NCBI RefSeq assembly: GCF_013046825.1
Contig: NZ_CP053187.1
Location: 618,501 to 682,500, forward strand
Reading direction: 5' to 3'
Length of the DNA: 64,000 nucleotides
Source of the DNA: Turicibacter sanguinis
GTDB taxonomy: Bacteria > Bacillota_I > Bacilli_A > MOL361 > Turicibacteraceae
In this document: one piece after another, positions 1 to 8,896 of the stretch
How positions within the stretch are numbered: position 1 is the stretch's first letter
Layout of the letters: each line of letters starts with the position of its first letter
The notes under the pieces: model-generated
Seen by the model: only the letters and a program-made list of their open reading frames with translations
Database searches by the model: none
Told to the model about the DNA's origin: nothing
Translations under genes and position numbers: made by a program

Positions 1-256
1 AGCATTACTTCGAGAAATCGAGGAAGAGACTAACCTTATTGTCTCACCCAAAAAAGTATTAAGCACCTGGCAGTTCGTTAATGATGATTACCTCATTATG
101 GGCGTTTTATATCTATGCGATTTAGTTGGGGGTGATCTAGTTCTTTCAAGTGAACATAACTACTACGAATGGTTACCACTTAATCTAGACTCAGCTACAC
201 GACTAAATCCTTCATTATCTGACGCAATTTGTCAGTTAGATTTTAAAGCACTTTGA
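1..256 (+). CDS. Nudix hydrolase, C-terminal fragment
   Basis: An open frame enters from the left edge (frame starting at base 2) and stops at TGA 254-256, giving 84 residues. It begins with ALLREIEEET, which matches the REUXEE half of the Nudix box, followed by a beta-rich tail typical of the fold. Nudix enzymes cleave nucleoside diphosphates linked to another group; the substrate cannot be told from this fragment. The start and the first half of the Nudix box lie outside the window. It is a plus-strand gene convergent with the polysaccharide operon, with a hairpin terminator between them. Confidence 0.75.
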   Translation, partial: ALLREIEEETNLIVSPKKVLSTWQFVNDDYLIMGVLYLCDLVGGDLVLSSEHNYYEWLPLNLDSATRLNPSLSDAICQLDFKAL

Positions 257-348
257 GGTCTATTTTTCATCTTTTCGCATATGCTATAAATGTATTGGTT
301 TTTCCTTTACACTCTTTCAAAAATTTTAACACTTATCCATTAAAAGAT

Positions 349-375
349 AGCCCAGGCAAAATGACCTGGGCTTTT
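349..375. terminator. Hairpin terminator between convergent genes
   Basis: An 8-bp perfect stem (AGCCCAGG at 349-356 with CCTGGGCT at 365-372) has a loop of 8 and runs into TTTT on the plus strand. It can end the Nudix transcript; the minus-strand T tract is weaker, so use by the polysaccharide operon is possible but less clear. Confidence 0.7.
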
Positions 376-376
376 A

Positions 377-2635
377 CTATGCCTTTGTTAACCACATCTT
401 CACTTCTTCATTCCATATTGATAAAGGAATGTCTTGATAATTTAAGATTTCAAACAGTGAAAATTCTAATTCTTGTTCTTCAATCTGACGCTCAATGATT
501 TGTTTAAACTGACATCTTAACATAATCTGTGGATGAGTTAACAATGGGATTTCAACTTCAGTAAACCCGTGCTTTCCTTTAACTAAGAAATAATGATAAT
601 TAAAATTTTCAATATTCAAGTGATCATTTTGTGTGCTCACCACCTCTAAATTCAAATCGACTCGAGGCAATGTTCTTGAAAACTGACGATTTTTTTGACG
701 TCGAAATCTAATATTTCGTTCAATATCATTATAGATACTTTTATCCACAATTTCGCTCGGTAAATGCGGGACACGATCATATAAAATCTTAATTAATTCC
801 TGATAATTTTCTTCAGATATTTCATTTACTTCAAAAACATACCGATAGGTGTCATCTGAATCCACACGAATTAATTTCCCTTTAAATGAAGCCTGATAGT
901 CTTCTCGAGTTAAACTAATCGGATAAATCTGATCACTTGGAATCAAGTATGGAAAATCTGATTGTACAGCAATTCCTTTTTCTGAAATATCATAGGTTTT
1001 TAACGATTTTAATTCATGGTCCACTTCAATAGTTACATCCGTCTCAATTTTAAATCGATCGCTCATCCGATAGACAGGGCGACCTAAAACAAAGAATAAT
1101 GCCATTAATAATCCATAACTATTTGTCGCTAACCAAAATAAAGCAATGACGTATTCACTTCCATCGCCTAAAAACAAATGATAAAATGAACGGATCATTC
1201 CAATGAATGTCAATGCTAGTAAAATAAAATGAGGAATAGCCAGCTTTAAAATATCAGAATTTTTATGAACGACTTGTTTATCCTTACGTGTAACTTCAAA
1301 TTTTTTCATACTTAAACCGATTGACTCTAATAAAACAGCTGGAATTAAAGAGGGCATCATAATAATTTCATAAACATTCGTCCACTTAATACTTCGAACA
1401 TTTCCCGAAAAGCGACGAAGTGTCATTCTAATCATGACATACATTGGCAACCAAAAAACAATGACTTGAATTAAGTTTGCTTTGACAACGACCACATTAA
1501 AGACTGTAAACATAATCGGTGCCGACAAATAAATGATTCGCTTTAAACAGTTATACCAATAAAAAATCGCATTTGTATAGTTGATGCGTTGTTTCCATGT
1601 TAGTCCTTTTAAAAGTAATGGACAGTAACGACGAAATGTTTGAATACATCCACGGGCCCAACGATTACGTTGTTTCAAAATCCCCTCTAAATCATGTGGT
1701 GATAATCCAGATGCTTGAATGGAATCTACCGCATATGAAAGATATCCTTTACTTTGAATCAACATCCCCGTGGCAATATCTTCGGTGATAATTCCTGTGA
1801 CGAATCCCCCTATTTCATTTAAGGCCTCTCTTGATAAAATGGTGTTACTTCCACCATAAATAACAGAGTTACTTTCATTTTTTCCAAGTTGAATATCTCG
1901 ATAAAAATAATCCTGTTCATTCGGAATCCGATCTTCAGAGAATAAATAATATTGGAAAATGTCTGGGTTATAAAACACCTGCGGAAGCTGAATAAATCCA
2001 AGCTTTTGGCTTAAATTCTTTTCTTCAATCCCTCTTTCACGTTCTAACTGACGTTTTTGCTCATTTTCAATGAAAAATGGAATACTCTCAAGTAAAAAAT
2101 GCTTCATCGGTATCATATCTGCATCTAGTGTCACCACATAAGGGGATGTTGTAAGGCTTACTGCATGATTTAAATTCCCTGCCTTTGCGTGTTCATTATC
2201 CACTCTACTTATATAATGTACACCTAAATGCTTGGCTAACTGTTTAACATTCGGACGATGTCCATCATCTAGTATATAGATATGAACCTTTGATAAATCC
2301 GGATACGCCATATTCTTACATCCTATAATGGTTTTATATAACAGTTCCTCGGGTTCATTATATGTAGCAATATAAACATCAACATGTGGATAAAGCTCTT
2401 TATCTACCACTTCCGGTTTTACGGGCACAATCAGTTTAGTTACATTTAAGAAATGAATAAAACATTCACTCATCCCTAGTAACTCAACAATTAACAAAAT
2501 AAGTCCGCAACTAATAGAAAACCATCCGTATCCAATCGGAATCGTAAAAAAAATTCGCCAAATAAAGTACACTGTTGAAAATAAAACATAAAATAACAGC
2601 CACTTTCGATGGCTTCTTATTTTTTTTGTTTCCAT
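377..2635 (-). CDS. Cellulose-synthase-like glycosyltransferase with PilZ domain
   Basis: A 752-residue processive GT2 polymerase of the BcsA/CcsA kind, expected to make and export a beta-linked polysaccharide through the membrane. Two membrane segments lie at about residues 11-55. The GT2 domain carries DDG at 123, DAD at 171, TED at 284 and QRNRW at 322, the full catalytic set. More membrane segments run from about 355 to 520. A PilZ domain follows, with RMSDR at 523-527 and DISEKG at 549-554; these fit RxxxR and (D/N)xSxxG, so c-di-GMP binding should be intact. About 110 further residues follow PilZ and I do not recognise them. It is the last gene of a three-gene operon, starting 2 bases after the stop of the DHHW gene. 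Which sugar is polymerised is not determined by the sequence. Confidence 0.9.
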   Translation of the reverse strand: METKKIRSHRKWLLFYVLFSTVYFIWRIFFTIPIGYGWFSISCGLILLIVELLGMSECFIHFLNVTKLIVPVKPEVVDKELYPHVDVYIATYNEPEELLYKTIIGCKNMAYPDLSKVHIYILDDGHRPNVKQLAKHLGVHYISRVDNEHAKAGNLNHAVSLTTSPYVVTLDADMIPMKHFLLESIPFFIENEQKRQLERERGIEEKNLSQKLGFIQLPQVFYNPDIFQYYLFSEDRIPNEQDYFYRDIQLGKNESNSVIYGGSNTILSREALNEIGGFVTGIITEDIATGMLIQSKGYLSYAVDSIQASGLSPHDLEGILKQRNRWARGCIQTFRRYCPLLLKGLTWKQRINYTNAIFYWYNCLKRIIYLSAPIMFTVFNVVVVKANLIQVIVFWLPMYVMIRMTLRRFSGNVRSIKWTNVYEIIMMPSLIPAVLLESIGLSMKKFEVTRKDKQVVHKNSDILKLAIPHFILLALTFIGMIRSFYHLFLGDGSEYVIALFWLATNSYGLLMALFFVLGRPVYRMSDRFKIETDVTIEVDHELKSLKTYDISEKGIAVQSDFPYLIPSDQIYPISLTREDYQASFKGKLIRVDSDDTYRYVFEVNEISEENYQELIKILYDRVPHLPSEIVDKSIYNDIERNIRFRRQKNRQFSRTLPRVDLNLEVVSTQNDHLNIENFNYHYFLVKGKHGFTEVEIPLLTHPQIMLRCQFKQIIERQIEEQELEFSLFEILNYQDIPLSIWNEEVKMWLTKA

Positions 2636-2637
2636 CG

Positions 2638-3795
2638 TTACTCTCCTTTCGAAAAGTTAAAAAATTCAGGAACTAAATTTGAAGGACTGACTGAAACTAA
2701 AACAATATCTGGCTGATACATCGGAACTAATTCATACAGTGAGCCACCTTCATAATAACGTAAGTCAATGAGTTTCATTTCACCAACCGTTGTGGATAAA
2801 AAAGCAGCCAATGGTAACATAAAGGAATCTTTAATCATTAAAATTTTAGGACCATTCTCATATAAATTATTTTTAATCCTTACTTCTCCATAATTTCCAC
2901 CTAAATAAACCATATAATGGTCGGCCTCTATCCCTAGATCCTCAGATAACCAATGGGTTTGAAGAACGGTTTCATCAAATGTACCTGTTACCATATTCCC
3001 ATCCCAAGTATAAGTTAAATTCGTTTCAAACATTGGCTTAATGACTATAAAATCATCCATTCCTGCATAACCATAACCGATTCGTTTTCCTAAAGAACCC
3101 AGAAATGATTGAGGATAACTAATCTGTTCATACTGATTTAAGTCCGTATAACCTTCATCTAACTCCAAACCATATCGCTCATTCAAAAATGAGACAACCT
3201 GTGTAAATCCCCAAAAGGCAGTCCTTGGTGTCCAGTGGTGATCAGTATCAAAAAATAAATCAGACGGTTCGATCCCACTTTGTAAAATACCCTCTCGTAA
3301 ATCGAGATAATCAATCTTATCTTCAGACAACTTTCTTAAAAATTCATCTGCTCCCTCATTTGCATAGTTATAAGGTAATCCTTTACTAAAGGTCGTATAA
3401 CCCTTAATAACTTTATCCGGTGGCATAATAAATGCTACATCCACAGCATACAAATCCAGATAATTTTTAAAATTTTTCATTTCTTGATTAATCTCACTCA
3501 TATCATTAGGTCCTTTTGAAAAATAGGAAAAATGTAATTTTCCCTGTTCATCTCGGATCACATCAAAATTATCTACCTCATTTTTTCCCATCCATTTTTG
3601 AATCACTCCATAAAAATCTACAAACTGAATCTTCCCAATAAAATTCTCATTAAAGTAAGCTTCAAGTTGTGTAGGATTATCGAGTTCAACCTCCTTCGGT
3701 ATCTGAATCAGATGAAAGATATTGAGTGCACTCATCCCTAAAATTGAAACCATCAATACACTAGTCGTCACTGACTTTACCTTCATCCTATTCAC
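2638..3795 (-). CDS. DHHW/AlgX-like extracytoplasmic polysaccharide O-acetylation protein
   Basis: A 385-residue protein with one N-terminal membrane anchor or uncleaved signal (about residues 9-28) and a large outer domain. It contains DTDHHWTPRTAFWGF, the signature of the DHHW family and of the AlgJ/AlgX SGNH-like acetyl-transfer domain, and a later KDSF motif that would provide the serine nucleophile. Such proteins take acetyl groups delivered by a membrane MBOAT protein and place them on the growing polysaccharide. The gene sits between the MBOAT gene (3-base gap) and the GT2 gene (2-base gap), so translational coupling is likely. The acetyl-acceptor sugar is unknown. Confidence 0.85.
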   Translation of the reverse strand: MNRMKVKSVTTSVLMVSILGMSALNIFHLIQIPKEVELDNPTQLEAYFNENFIGKIQFVDFYGVIQKWMGKNEVDNFDVIRDEQGKLHFSYFSKGPNDMSEINQEMKNFKNYLDLYAVDVAFIMPPDKVIKGYTTFSKGLPYNYANEGADEFLRKLSEDKIDYLDLREGILQSGIEPSDLFFDTDHHWTPRTAFWGFTQVVSFLNERYGLELDEGYTDLNQYEQISYPQSFLGSLGKRIGYGYAGMDDFIVIKPMFETNLTYTWDGNMVTGTFDETVLQTHWLSEDLGIEADHYMVYLGGNYGEVRIKNNLYENGPKILMIKDSFMLPLAAFLSTTVGEMKLIDLRYYEGGSLYELVPMYQPDIVLVSVSPSNLVPEFFNFSKGE

Positions 3796-3798
3796 CTC

Positions 3799-5190
3799 CT
3801 AAAAATTAAAATAAATAAATGGATTATACGTTCCCTTAACTAAATAAGTAACACTAATCATGAACAATAACCACATTGCAATGGGAGAGATCCACTTCAT
3901 TCCCTTAATAGGTTTTAGTGGAACCGCAAAAATTAATCCCGCCATTAAAAAAAGCCCATACTCTTTTAGATACATTAAATCCTGTGAAATCAAGAAGTGA
4001 GATTTTAATGGATTAAGCATGGAACCAAAGTATGAAAAAGCGTCGGTCATACTATTCGATCGAAATAAAACCCACCCAAACAATACGACCAATAGCGTAT
4101 AAACTCTTGGCCAAACTCGACCTTTTTTTCGCATCCACTTCGTGAAAGGAAATAGCTTCTCAATTAAAATAAAAATAAAAAACCAAAGTCCCCATACAAT
4201 AAAGGTCTCCTTTGCTCCATGCCAAATACCAGTTAATAACCAAACCACAAATAAATTACGAATCAATATATCCGGGTTACTAACACGGGAACCTCCGAGT
4301 GGGAAATAGACATAATCTCTAAACCATTGACCGAGGGAGATATGCCAACGACGCCAAAATTCAGAAACAGATTGTGCGATATATGGAAAGTTAAAGTTCT
4401 CATCAAAATGAAAGCCAAGCATCAACCCGAGTCCAATTGCCATATCCGAATAACCACTAAAGTCATAGTAAATCTGAAGTCCATAAGCTATAGCACCTAC
4501 CCATGCAAACACCAATGACAATCCATCATTAACCTGTAAAAACGCACGATCGGCCACAATTGCAATCGTATTAGATAACAATACTTTTTTTGCTAATCCA
4601 ATCACAAATCGGTTCATTCCCGTACTGAAATCATTCCAATTTTCTCGACGATTTTCGATTTCCCAAGCAATGGTATTATAACGAACAATAGGTCCTGCTA
4701 TGAGCTGTGGAAAGAATGAAATATACAACCCAACATTTAAAATATTATGCTGGGCCTTAGCATTTTTCCGATAAATATCCACAACATAAGAAATACTTTG
4801 AAACGTAAAAAATGAAATTCCAATCGGTAATAAAAAATCAGGAATCGGTAACTGATAATTTCCTTGCGTATTAATGAACATCATCGTTGGTCCTAAGTAC
4901 TTAAAGACAAATAAAATACCGATGTTATATAAAAGCATCCAAAACATGAGCCACTTACCTGCTTTAGATCCGTGCTCTACCTTCTCCGACCACAAGCCTA
5001 AAAAATAATTAACGACGATGGAAGTGATCATCAACCAAACAAAAATAGGCTCTCCAAAAGCATAGAATAAAAGACTAACAATTAATAAAAAGACATTACC
5101 AGCTCGGCGAAATGGTTTTAATAAAAAATACCCGATCCAAAAGAAGGGCAAAAATGCAAATAAAAAGATTGTAGATGAGAATAACATCAT
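3799..5190 (-). CDS. MBOAT family O-acyltransferase (AlgI/DltB-like)
   Basis: A 463-residue integral membrane protein with about ten hydrophobic segments. It carries the MBOAT signatures WRRWHISLGQWFRDYVYFPLGG and, further on, LLTGIWHGA with the conserved histidine. In AlgI-type systems it moves acetyl groups from a cytoplasmic donor across the membrane to the AlgX/DHHW partner. The partner is encoded immediately downstream, then the GT2 synthase, so this is the first gene of an acetylated exopolysaccharide operon. A DltB role in D-alanylation is less likely because dltA, dltC and dltD are absent. Confidence 0.88.
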   Translation of the reverse strand: MMLFSSTIFLFAFLPFFWIGYFLLKPFRRAGNVFLLIVSLLFYAFGEPIFVWLMITSIVVNYFLGLWSEKVEHGSKAGKWLMFWMLLYNIGILFVFKYLGPTMMFINTQGNYQLPIPDFLLPIGISFFTFQSISYVVDIYRKNAKAQHNILNVGLYISFFPQLIAGPIVRYNTIAWEIENRRENWNDFSTGMNRFVIGLAKKVLLSNTIAIVADRAFLQVNDGLSLVFAWVGAIAYGLQIYYDFSGYSDMAIGLGLMLGFHFDENFNFPYIAQSVSEFWRRWHISLGQWFRDYVYFPLGGSRVSNPDILIRNLFVVWLLTGIWHGAKETFIVWGLWFFIFILIEKLFPFTKWMRKKGRVWPRVYTLLVVLFGWVLFRSNSMTDAFSYFGSMLNPLKSHFLISQDLMYLKEYGLFLMAGLIFAVPLKPIKGMKWISPIAMWLLFMISVTYLVKGTYNPFIYFNF

Positions 5191-5306
5191 TCAAAACCTC
5201 GCTTTACCTAACTACCCTTTACAAGTAGTATGTGATAAAAAGACTTTATTAAAGATTGGCAGTCCATCTATTTGGGTAAAACATTCACCAAACTATTTCA
5301 TCCATT

Positions 5307-5342
5307 AAAAAGACATTCTTTCATTAAAAAGAATGTCTTTTT
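5307..5342 (-). terminator. Terminator overlapping the end of the 5324-7000 gene
   Basis: A perfect 15-bp inverted repeat (arms 5307-5321 and 5328-5342, loop of 6) ends in a T tract on the minus strand. The upstream arm encodes the last residues of the 5324-7000 protein (around RHSF) and the TAA stop (5324-5326) lies in the loop. Confidence 0.8.
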
Positions 5343-7000
5343 CTAGATTTTGAAAATAAAATAATGCCTATAAAACCAATTAGGCTACAAATACTCACAA
5401 CCAAAGTGACCTTTTGTAGGATCGTTCCTTCGTATGAAACCACAATCATCCCTTCGCCTACAATATCTCGAACAATGACACGAACGACTCCATTGTCTCC
5501 ACTCCCAACCTCTAAAGATTCGTCATTCAATTTCGCCCCATATCCTTTGTAATAAAGTAATGGGACCTTAATCTCTAAATCAGGCTGTGTTTGTCCACTA
5601 AATTTAATCGTAATCGTCGTCCCCACTTGATTCGCAACATAATCAATATCCTGATTAACAAAGTACTGATTCTCACGTTCGATCATCAAATCATTATCTG
5701 TCTCAAGAGGAATATACTCCCCATTTCCAACCGTATAATGGCGATCTGTAATCGAATTTGATGAGGTATCGGTTCTCGCTAAAGGATCCACTAGAATTGG
5801 ATCATAATAATTAATCGTTTCATACTCAGCTTGAACCCCAAGCCACACACTCCACGCTACAATAATGATACCTAGAATCTTTCCAATTTGACTTGATAAC
5901 GAGTAAAACAAGGCAAAAGCCAACGTTAAAAAAGACGTCGCAATCATTAATAATCGCCATGGAAACTGAAGACGAGCAAAAATCGGGATATATTTCAAAA
6001 CAAAATGCCACGGAAACAAATGACTTGTCATGATTAATACCATAAAACTAATGATAACTCCTATCCAGGCTACATTTTTTTGCCTTTGAGTGGCTTCTTG
6101 ACGTTGTGCTAACATGCCGAGTAAGACAATCCCAATAATAGAAATCCCTACTCCACCTGGAAACCAATCATCAGGAGATCCACTAATCGAATACGTTAAA
6201 AACACATCCTTTAATGAAAATAACCAATTCAAATCATAATTTGAGTTGTCAGATACCCTAAATTTTTGATTCATTAACAGCTCAAACATTGGAAACAAAC
6301 AATAACTAACCAATAAGATGGACATCATAGTCGCTTTAATCAAGCTCCATAATCGCTTTCGATGTCTAAATAATTTAATAATCGAGAATAAACAAATCGC
6401 CACCATAACTTCACACCACATCGAACCACTCAGTAAATGCGATAAAAAAACACCACTAAATCCAATAGTTAGCTCATACCATTTTCTCTCATCATCAAAA
6501 AAGATATAGTAAATTCCAAGAAGGATAAACGGAATAAACATAAACGCTAAAACTTCACCGAGTGCAGCTCGTGTCCACACATCCACAATGCGATATAAAG
6601 ACACGGTATAAAGCAGCATTCCAAGTCGTGATGCCCACTCATGATGCGTGATTTTAATTAAAGCACGATATATAAATATGGCAGTCAGTGCAGTATAAAC
6701 TAAAATCATGATTTTATAAGCTAAAATAACATCAACACCGACTAAACACAATAAAGCAGCGGGATATAAAAACAAATCGGGATACATGATTCCATTTGCG
6801 TAACCATAACCATAAAAGTAATCTGGATAAATTCGCACCGGAAATTCACCAAATTGTAATCCTTTTGAGATAGCTTCGATTCGTGATAAATGAAAAATTA
6901 AATCATGCCCGCCGGGAATCGTTTCGTTAAGTAATCCAAAACAACTTAAACAAATGGCGAGCAATAAAAAAATCCACAAACCTATATTGAATTTCTTCAT
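5324..7000 (-). CDS. Polytopic membrane protein, PTPS-related/GT-C-like (paralogue 1)
   Basis: A 558-residue protein with about eleven membrane segments. It has an N-terminal loop with GHDLIFHLSRIEA and a later RIYPDYFYGYGYANG stretch, and a C-terminal beta-rich outer domain ending in one more membrane helix. This layout matches the bacterial membrane family annotated as 6-pyruvoyl-tetrahydropterin-synthase related (YfhO/GT-C-like), thought to be lipid-linked sugar transferases; no pterin chemistry is implied. It is clearly homologous over its whole length to the upstream neighbour at 7139-8821, so the pair is a tandem duplication. The ribosome binding site AGGAGG precedes the ATG. A role in glycosylating pili or the adjacent polysaccharide is only suggested by position. 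Confidence 0.7.
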   Translation of the reverse strand: MKKFNIGLWIFLLLAICLSCFGLLNETIPGGHDLIFHLSRIEAISKGLQFGEFPVRIYPDYFYGYGYANGIMYPDLFLYPAALLCLVGVDVILAYKIMILVYTALTAIFIYRALIKITHHEWASRLGMLLYTVSLYRIVDVWTRAALGEVLAFMFIPFILLGIYYIFFDDERKWYELTIGFSGVFLSHLLSGSMWCEVMVAICLFSIIKLFRHRKRLWSLIKATMMSILLVSYCLFPMFELLMNQKFRVSDNSNYDLNWLFSLKDVFLTYSISGSPDDWFPGGVGISIIGIVLLGMLAQRQEATQRQKNVAWIGVIISFMVLIMTSHLFPWHFVLKYIPIFARLQFPWRLLMIATSFLTLAFALFYSLSSQIGKILGIIIVAWSVWLGVQAEYETINYYDPILVDPLARTDTSSNSITDRHYTVGNGEYIPLETDNDLMIERENQYFVNQDIDYVANQVGTTITIKFSGQTQPDLEIKVPLLYYKGYGAKLNDESLEVGSGDNGVVRVIVRDIVGEGMIVVSYEGTILQKVTLVVSICSLIGFIGIILFSKSRKRHSF

Positions 7001-7070
7001 GAAAAAACAAGCCTCCTAAAAAAACAGTCCTCCTTATATTTCCACTTTTTGAACATTATATACGGAAAAA

Positions 7071-7090
7071 GGAAAGTCTTTCGACTTCCC
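7071..7090 (-). terminator. Probable terminator of the 7139-8821 gene
   Basis: On the minus strand GGAAGTC, a GAAA loop and GACTTTCC form a stem with one bulge, followed by TTTTT. It lies about 50 bases after the stop of the upstream paralogue. Confidence 0.55.
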
Positions 7091-7138
7091 TTCTCTAATA
7101 ATAAAATAAAGAGATCTCCCTTAGGAGCCCCCTTTGTT

Positions 7139-8821
7139 TTATATTTTTTTAAGTTTGGAACGGCCTATAATTACAATAAAAACAATGAAACTAATAATAC
7201 TAATACCAAGCGTTATATGTTGTAATGTTGTTCCTTCGTAGGAAACCACAACTATTCCATTTTCTACAACTTCTGGAATAACAAAACTAACAGCTCCATT
7301 GCTACCTGATATCACTTCAAGTGATCGACCCTCTAGTTTAGCACCATAACCCTTGTAATAAAGTAGCGGCACTTCAACTTGTAAGTCTGGTTGAGTCTGC
7401 CCTTCGAATTCAATGGTAATCGTTGTCCCCTCTTGTTTTGTTTTGTATTCAATTTCTTGATTTACACGATATCGATTTTCAAGTCCATACATATTGATAA
7501 TATTAGTTTTTAAAGGGACATATTCAGAATTTCCAACCGGATAATCACGATCATTAACTGCATACTCTGATATCTCCTCGCGAACTAAAAGACTTGAATC
7601 TACTTTCGTCATATATCTCAACGTTTCAATTTGCGCTTCTACCCCAACTATGACACTAAGGATTACCGTTAAAATCCCTAACACTTTAGCATAGCTCGTT
7701 GAATATGAATAAAAAATAGCAAAAGCTAAAACTAATAATGACGTTGCTATCATTAATAATCGCCACACAAACTGAAGACTTTCAAAGACTTTAGCATACT
7801 TTAAAACTTCATACCATGGGAAAATATCACTCATCATCACTAATACAACAAGACTAATGATGACACTTCCCCAGGCAACAACTGATAATTTTTTAGGAAT
7901 TTCTTGAATCTGTGCTGCCAAACCTATCGCAATAATCCCCATTACTGAAAATCCAATTCCACCAGGAAACCACTCATTAGGATGACCTTCAATTTTTGAA
8001 TCTAAAAAAATAGCCTTTAATGGTAAAACAGAATCACCTAAATAATACGCAATATCTTCAGACATTTTAAGTTTTTGGTCCATTAACTGTTCAAACATTG
8101 GAAATAGGAAAAAACTAACTAACAAAATCGTCATTCCTGTTGCTTTAATTAAATTCCATAATCGTCTAGGTTCTTTAATCATCTTTGGAATAAACACAAT
8201 ACAAATCACAACCATAACAGATGACCACATAGCTCCGCTCAGTAAATGAGATAAGAAAATTCCTGTAAATCCAATCGTTAACTCATACCATTGTCGGTCA
8301 TCATCAAAAAAGATATAGTAAATTCCTAGTAAAACAAATGGAATAAACATAAACGCTAGCACTTCTCCCAGTGCTGCTCTTGTCCAAACATCAACAACTC
8401 GGTATAACGATACCGTATAAAGAAGCATCCCAAGTCTTGATGCCCACTCCTGACGGGTAATCTTTATTAGCGTACGATACATAAAAATAGCAGTCAAAAT
8501 TGTACACACTAAAATCAAGCCTTTATATGCCCAAATGACACCTATCCCTGTTAAACAAAGAAAGGCAGCGGGATATAAAAATAAATCGGGATACATAAGA
8601 CCATTTGCATATCCGTACCCTTTAAAATAATGTGGATAAATTCGAACCGGTAACTCTCCAAATCGGATCCCTTCAGATAACGATTCAATTCTCGCTAAAT
8701 GAAACGATAAATCATGTCCCTTTGGCAAGTCATTCATAAATAATCCAAAGCAACTCAATCCAACAGCTGCAACTAAAAATACTAATAACCCTACATTCAA
8801 TCTTTTTGTTAGAAAATTCAT
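7139..8821 (-). CDS. Polytopic membrane protein, PTPS-related/GT-C-like (paralogue 2)
   Basis: A 560-residue paralogue of the next gene. It has the same GHDLSFHLARIES motif, the same RIYPHYFKGYGYANG region and the same membrane layout and C-terminal beta domain plus last helix. Long identical stretches such as FIPF, DVWTRAALGEVLAFMF and PDLFLYPAA show a recent or constrained duplication. The family is assumed to contain GT-C-type glycosyltransferases using polyprenyl-linked donors; activity has not been shown for this sequence. It lies just downstream of the terminator that closes the pilus locus and just upstream of the polysaccharide genes, so either could be its partner. Confidence 0.7.
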   Translation of the reverse strand: MNFLTKRLNVGLLVFLVAAVGLSCFGLFMNDLPKGHDLSFHLARIESLSEGIRFGELPVRIYPHYFKGYGYANGLMYPDLFLYPAAFLCLTGIGVIWAYKGLILVCTILTAIFMYRTLIKITRQEWASRLGMLLYTVSLYRVVDVWTRAALGEVLAFMFIPFVLLGIYYIFFDDDRQWYELTIGFTGIFLSHLLSGAMWSSVMVVICIVFIPKMIKEPRRLWNLIKATGMTILLVSFFLFPMFEQLMDQKLKMSEDIAYYLGDSVLPLKAIFLDSKIEGHPNEWFPGGIGFSVMGIIAIGLAAQIQEIPKKLSVVAWGSVIISLVVLVMMSDIFPWYEVLKYAKVFESLQFVWRLLMIATSLLVLAFAIFYSYSTSYAKVLGILTVILSVIVGVEAQIETLRYMTKVDSSLLVREEISEYAVNDRDYPVGNSEYVPLKTNIINMYGLENRYRVNQEIEYKTKQEGTTITIEFEGQTQPDLQVEVPLLYYKGYGAKLEGRSLEVISGSNGAVSFVIPEVVENGIVVVSYEGTTLQHITLGISIISFIVFIVIIGRSKLKKI

Positions 8822-8867
8822 TCTCTAAACCTCCTGCTATAAAACAAAAACCTATTTTATCCAATTC

Positions 8868-8891
8868 AAAAAAGAAAGTCAAATGACTTTC
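8868..8891 (-). terminator. Terminator closing the pilus locus after pilD
   Basis: Arms 8874-8881 and 8884-8891 pair (GAAAGTCA with TGACTTTC), followed on the minus strand by TTTTTT (8868-8873). It begins 5 bases after the pilD stop codon. Confidence 0.8.
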
Positions 8892-8896
8892 CTTTT

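Noticed and set aside
253..498. 81-codon plus-strand frame after the Nudix fragment
   Set aside because: It runs through the terminator and into the end of the GT2 gene on the other strand.
5191..5306. Second c-di-GMP riboswitch before the polysaccharide operon
   Set aside because: Neither the class-I core nor the class-II pseudoknot phrases occur; control there would be through PilZ.
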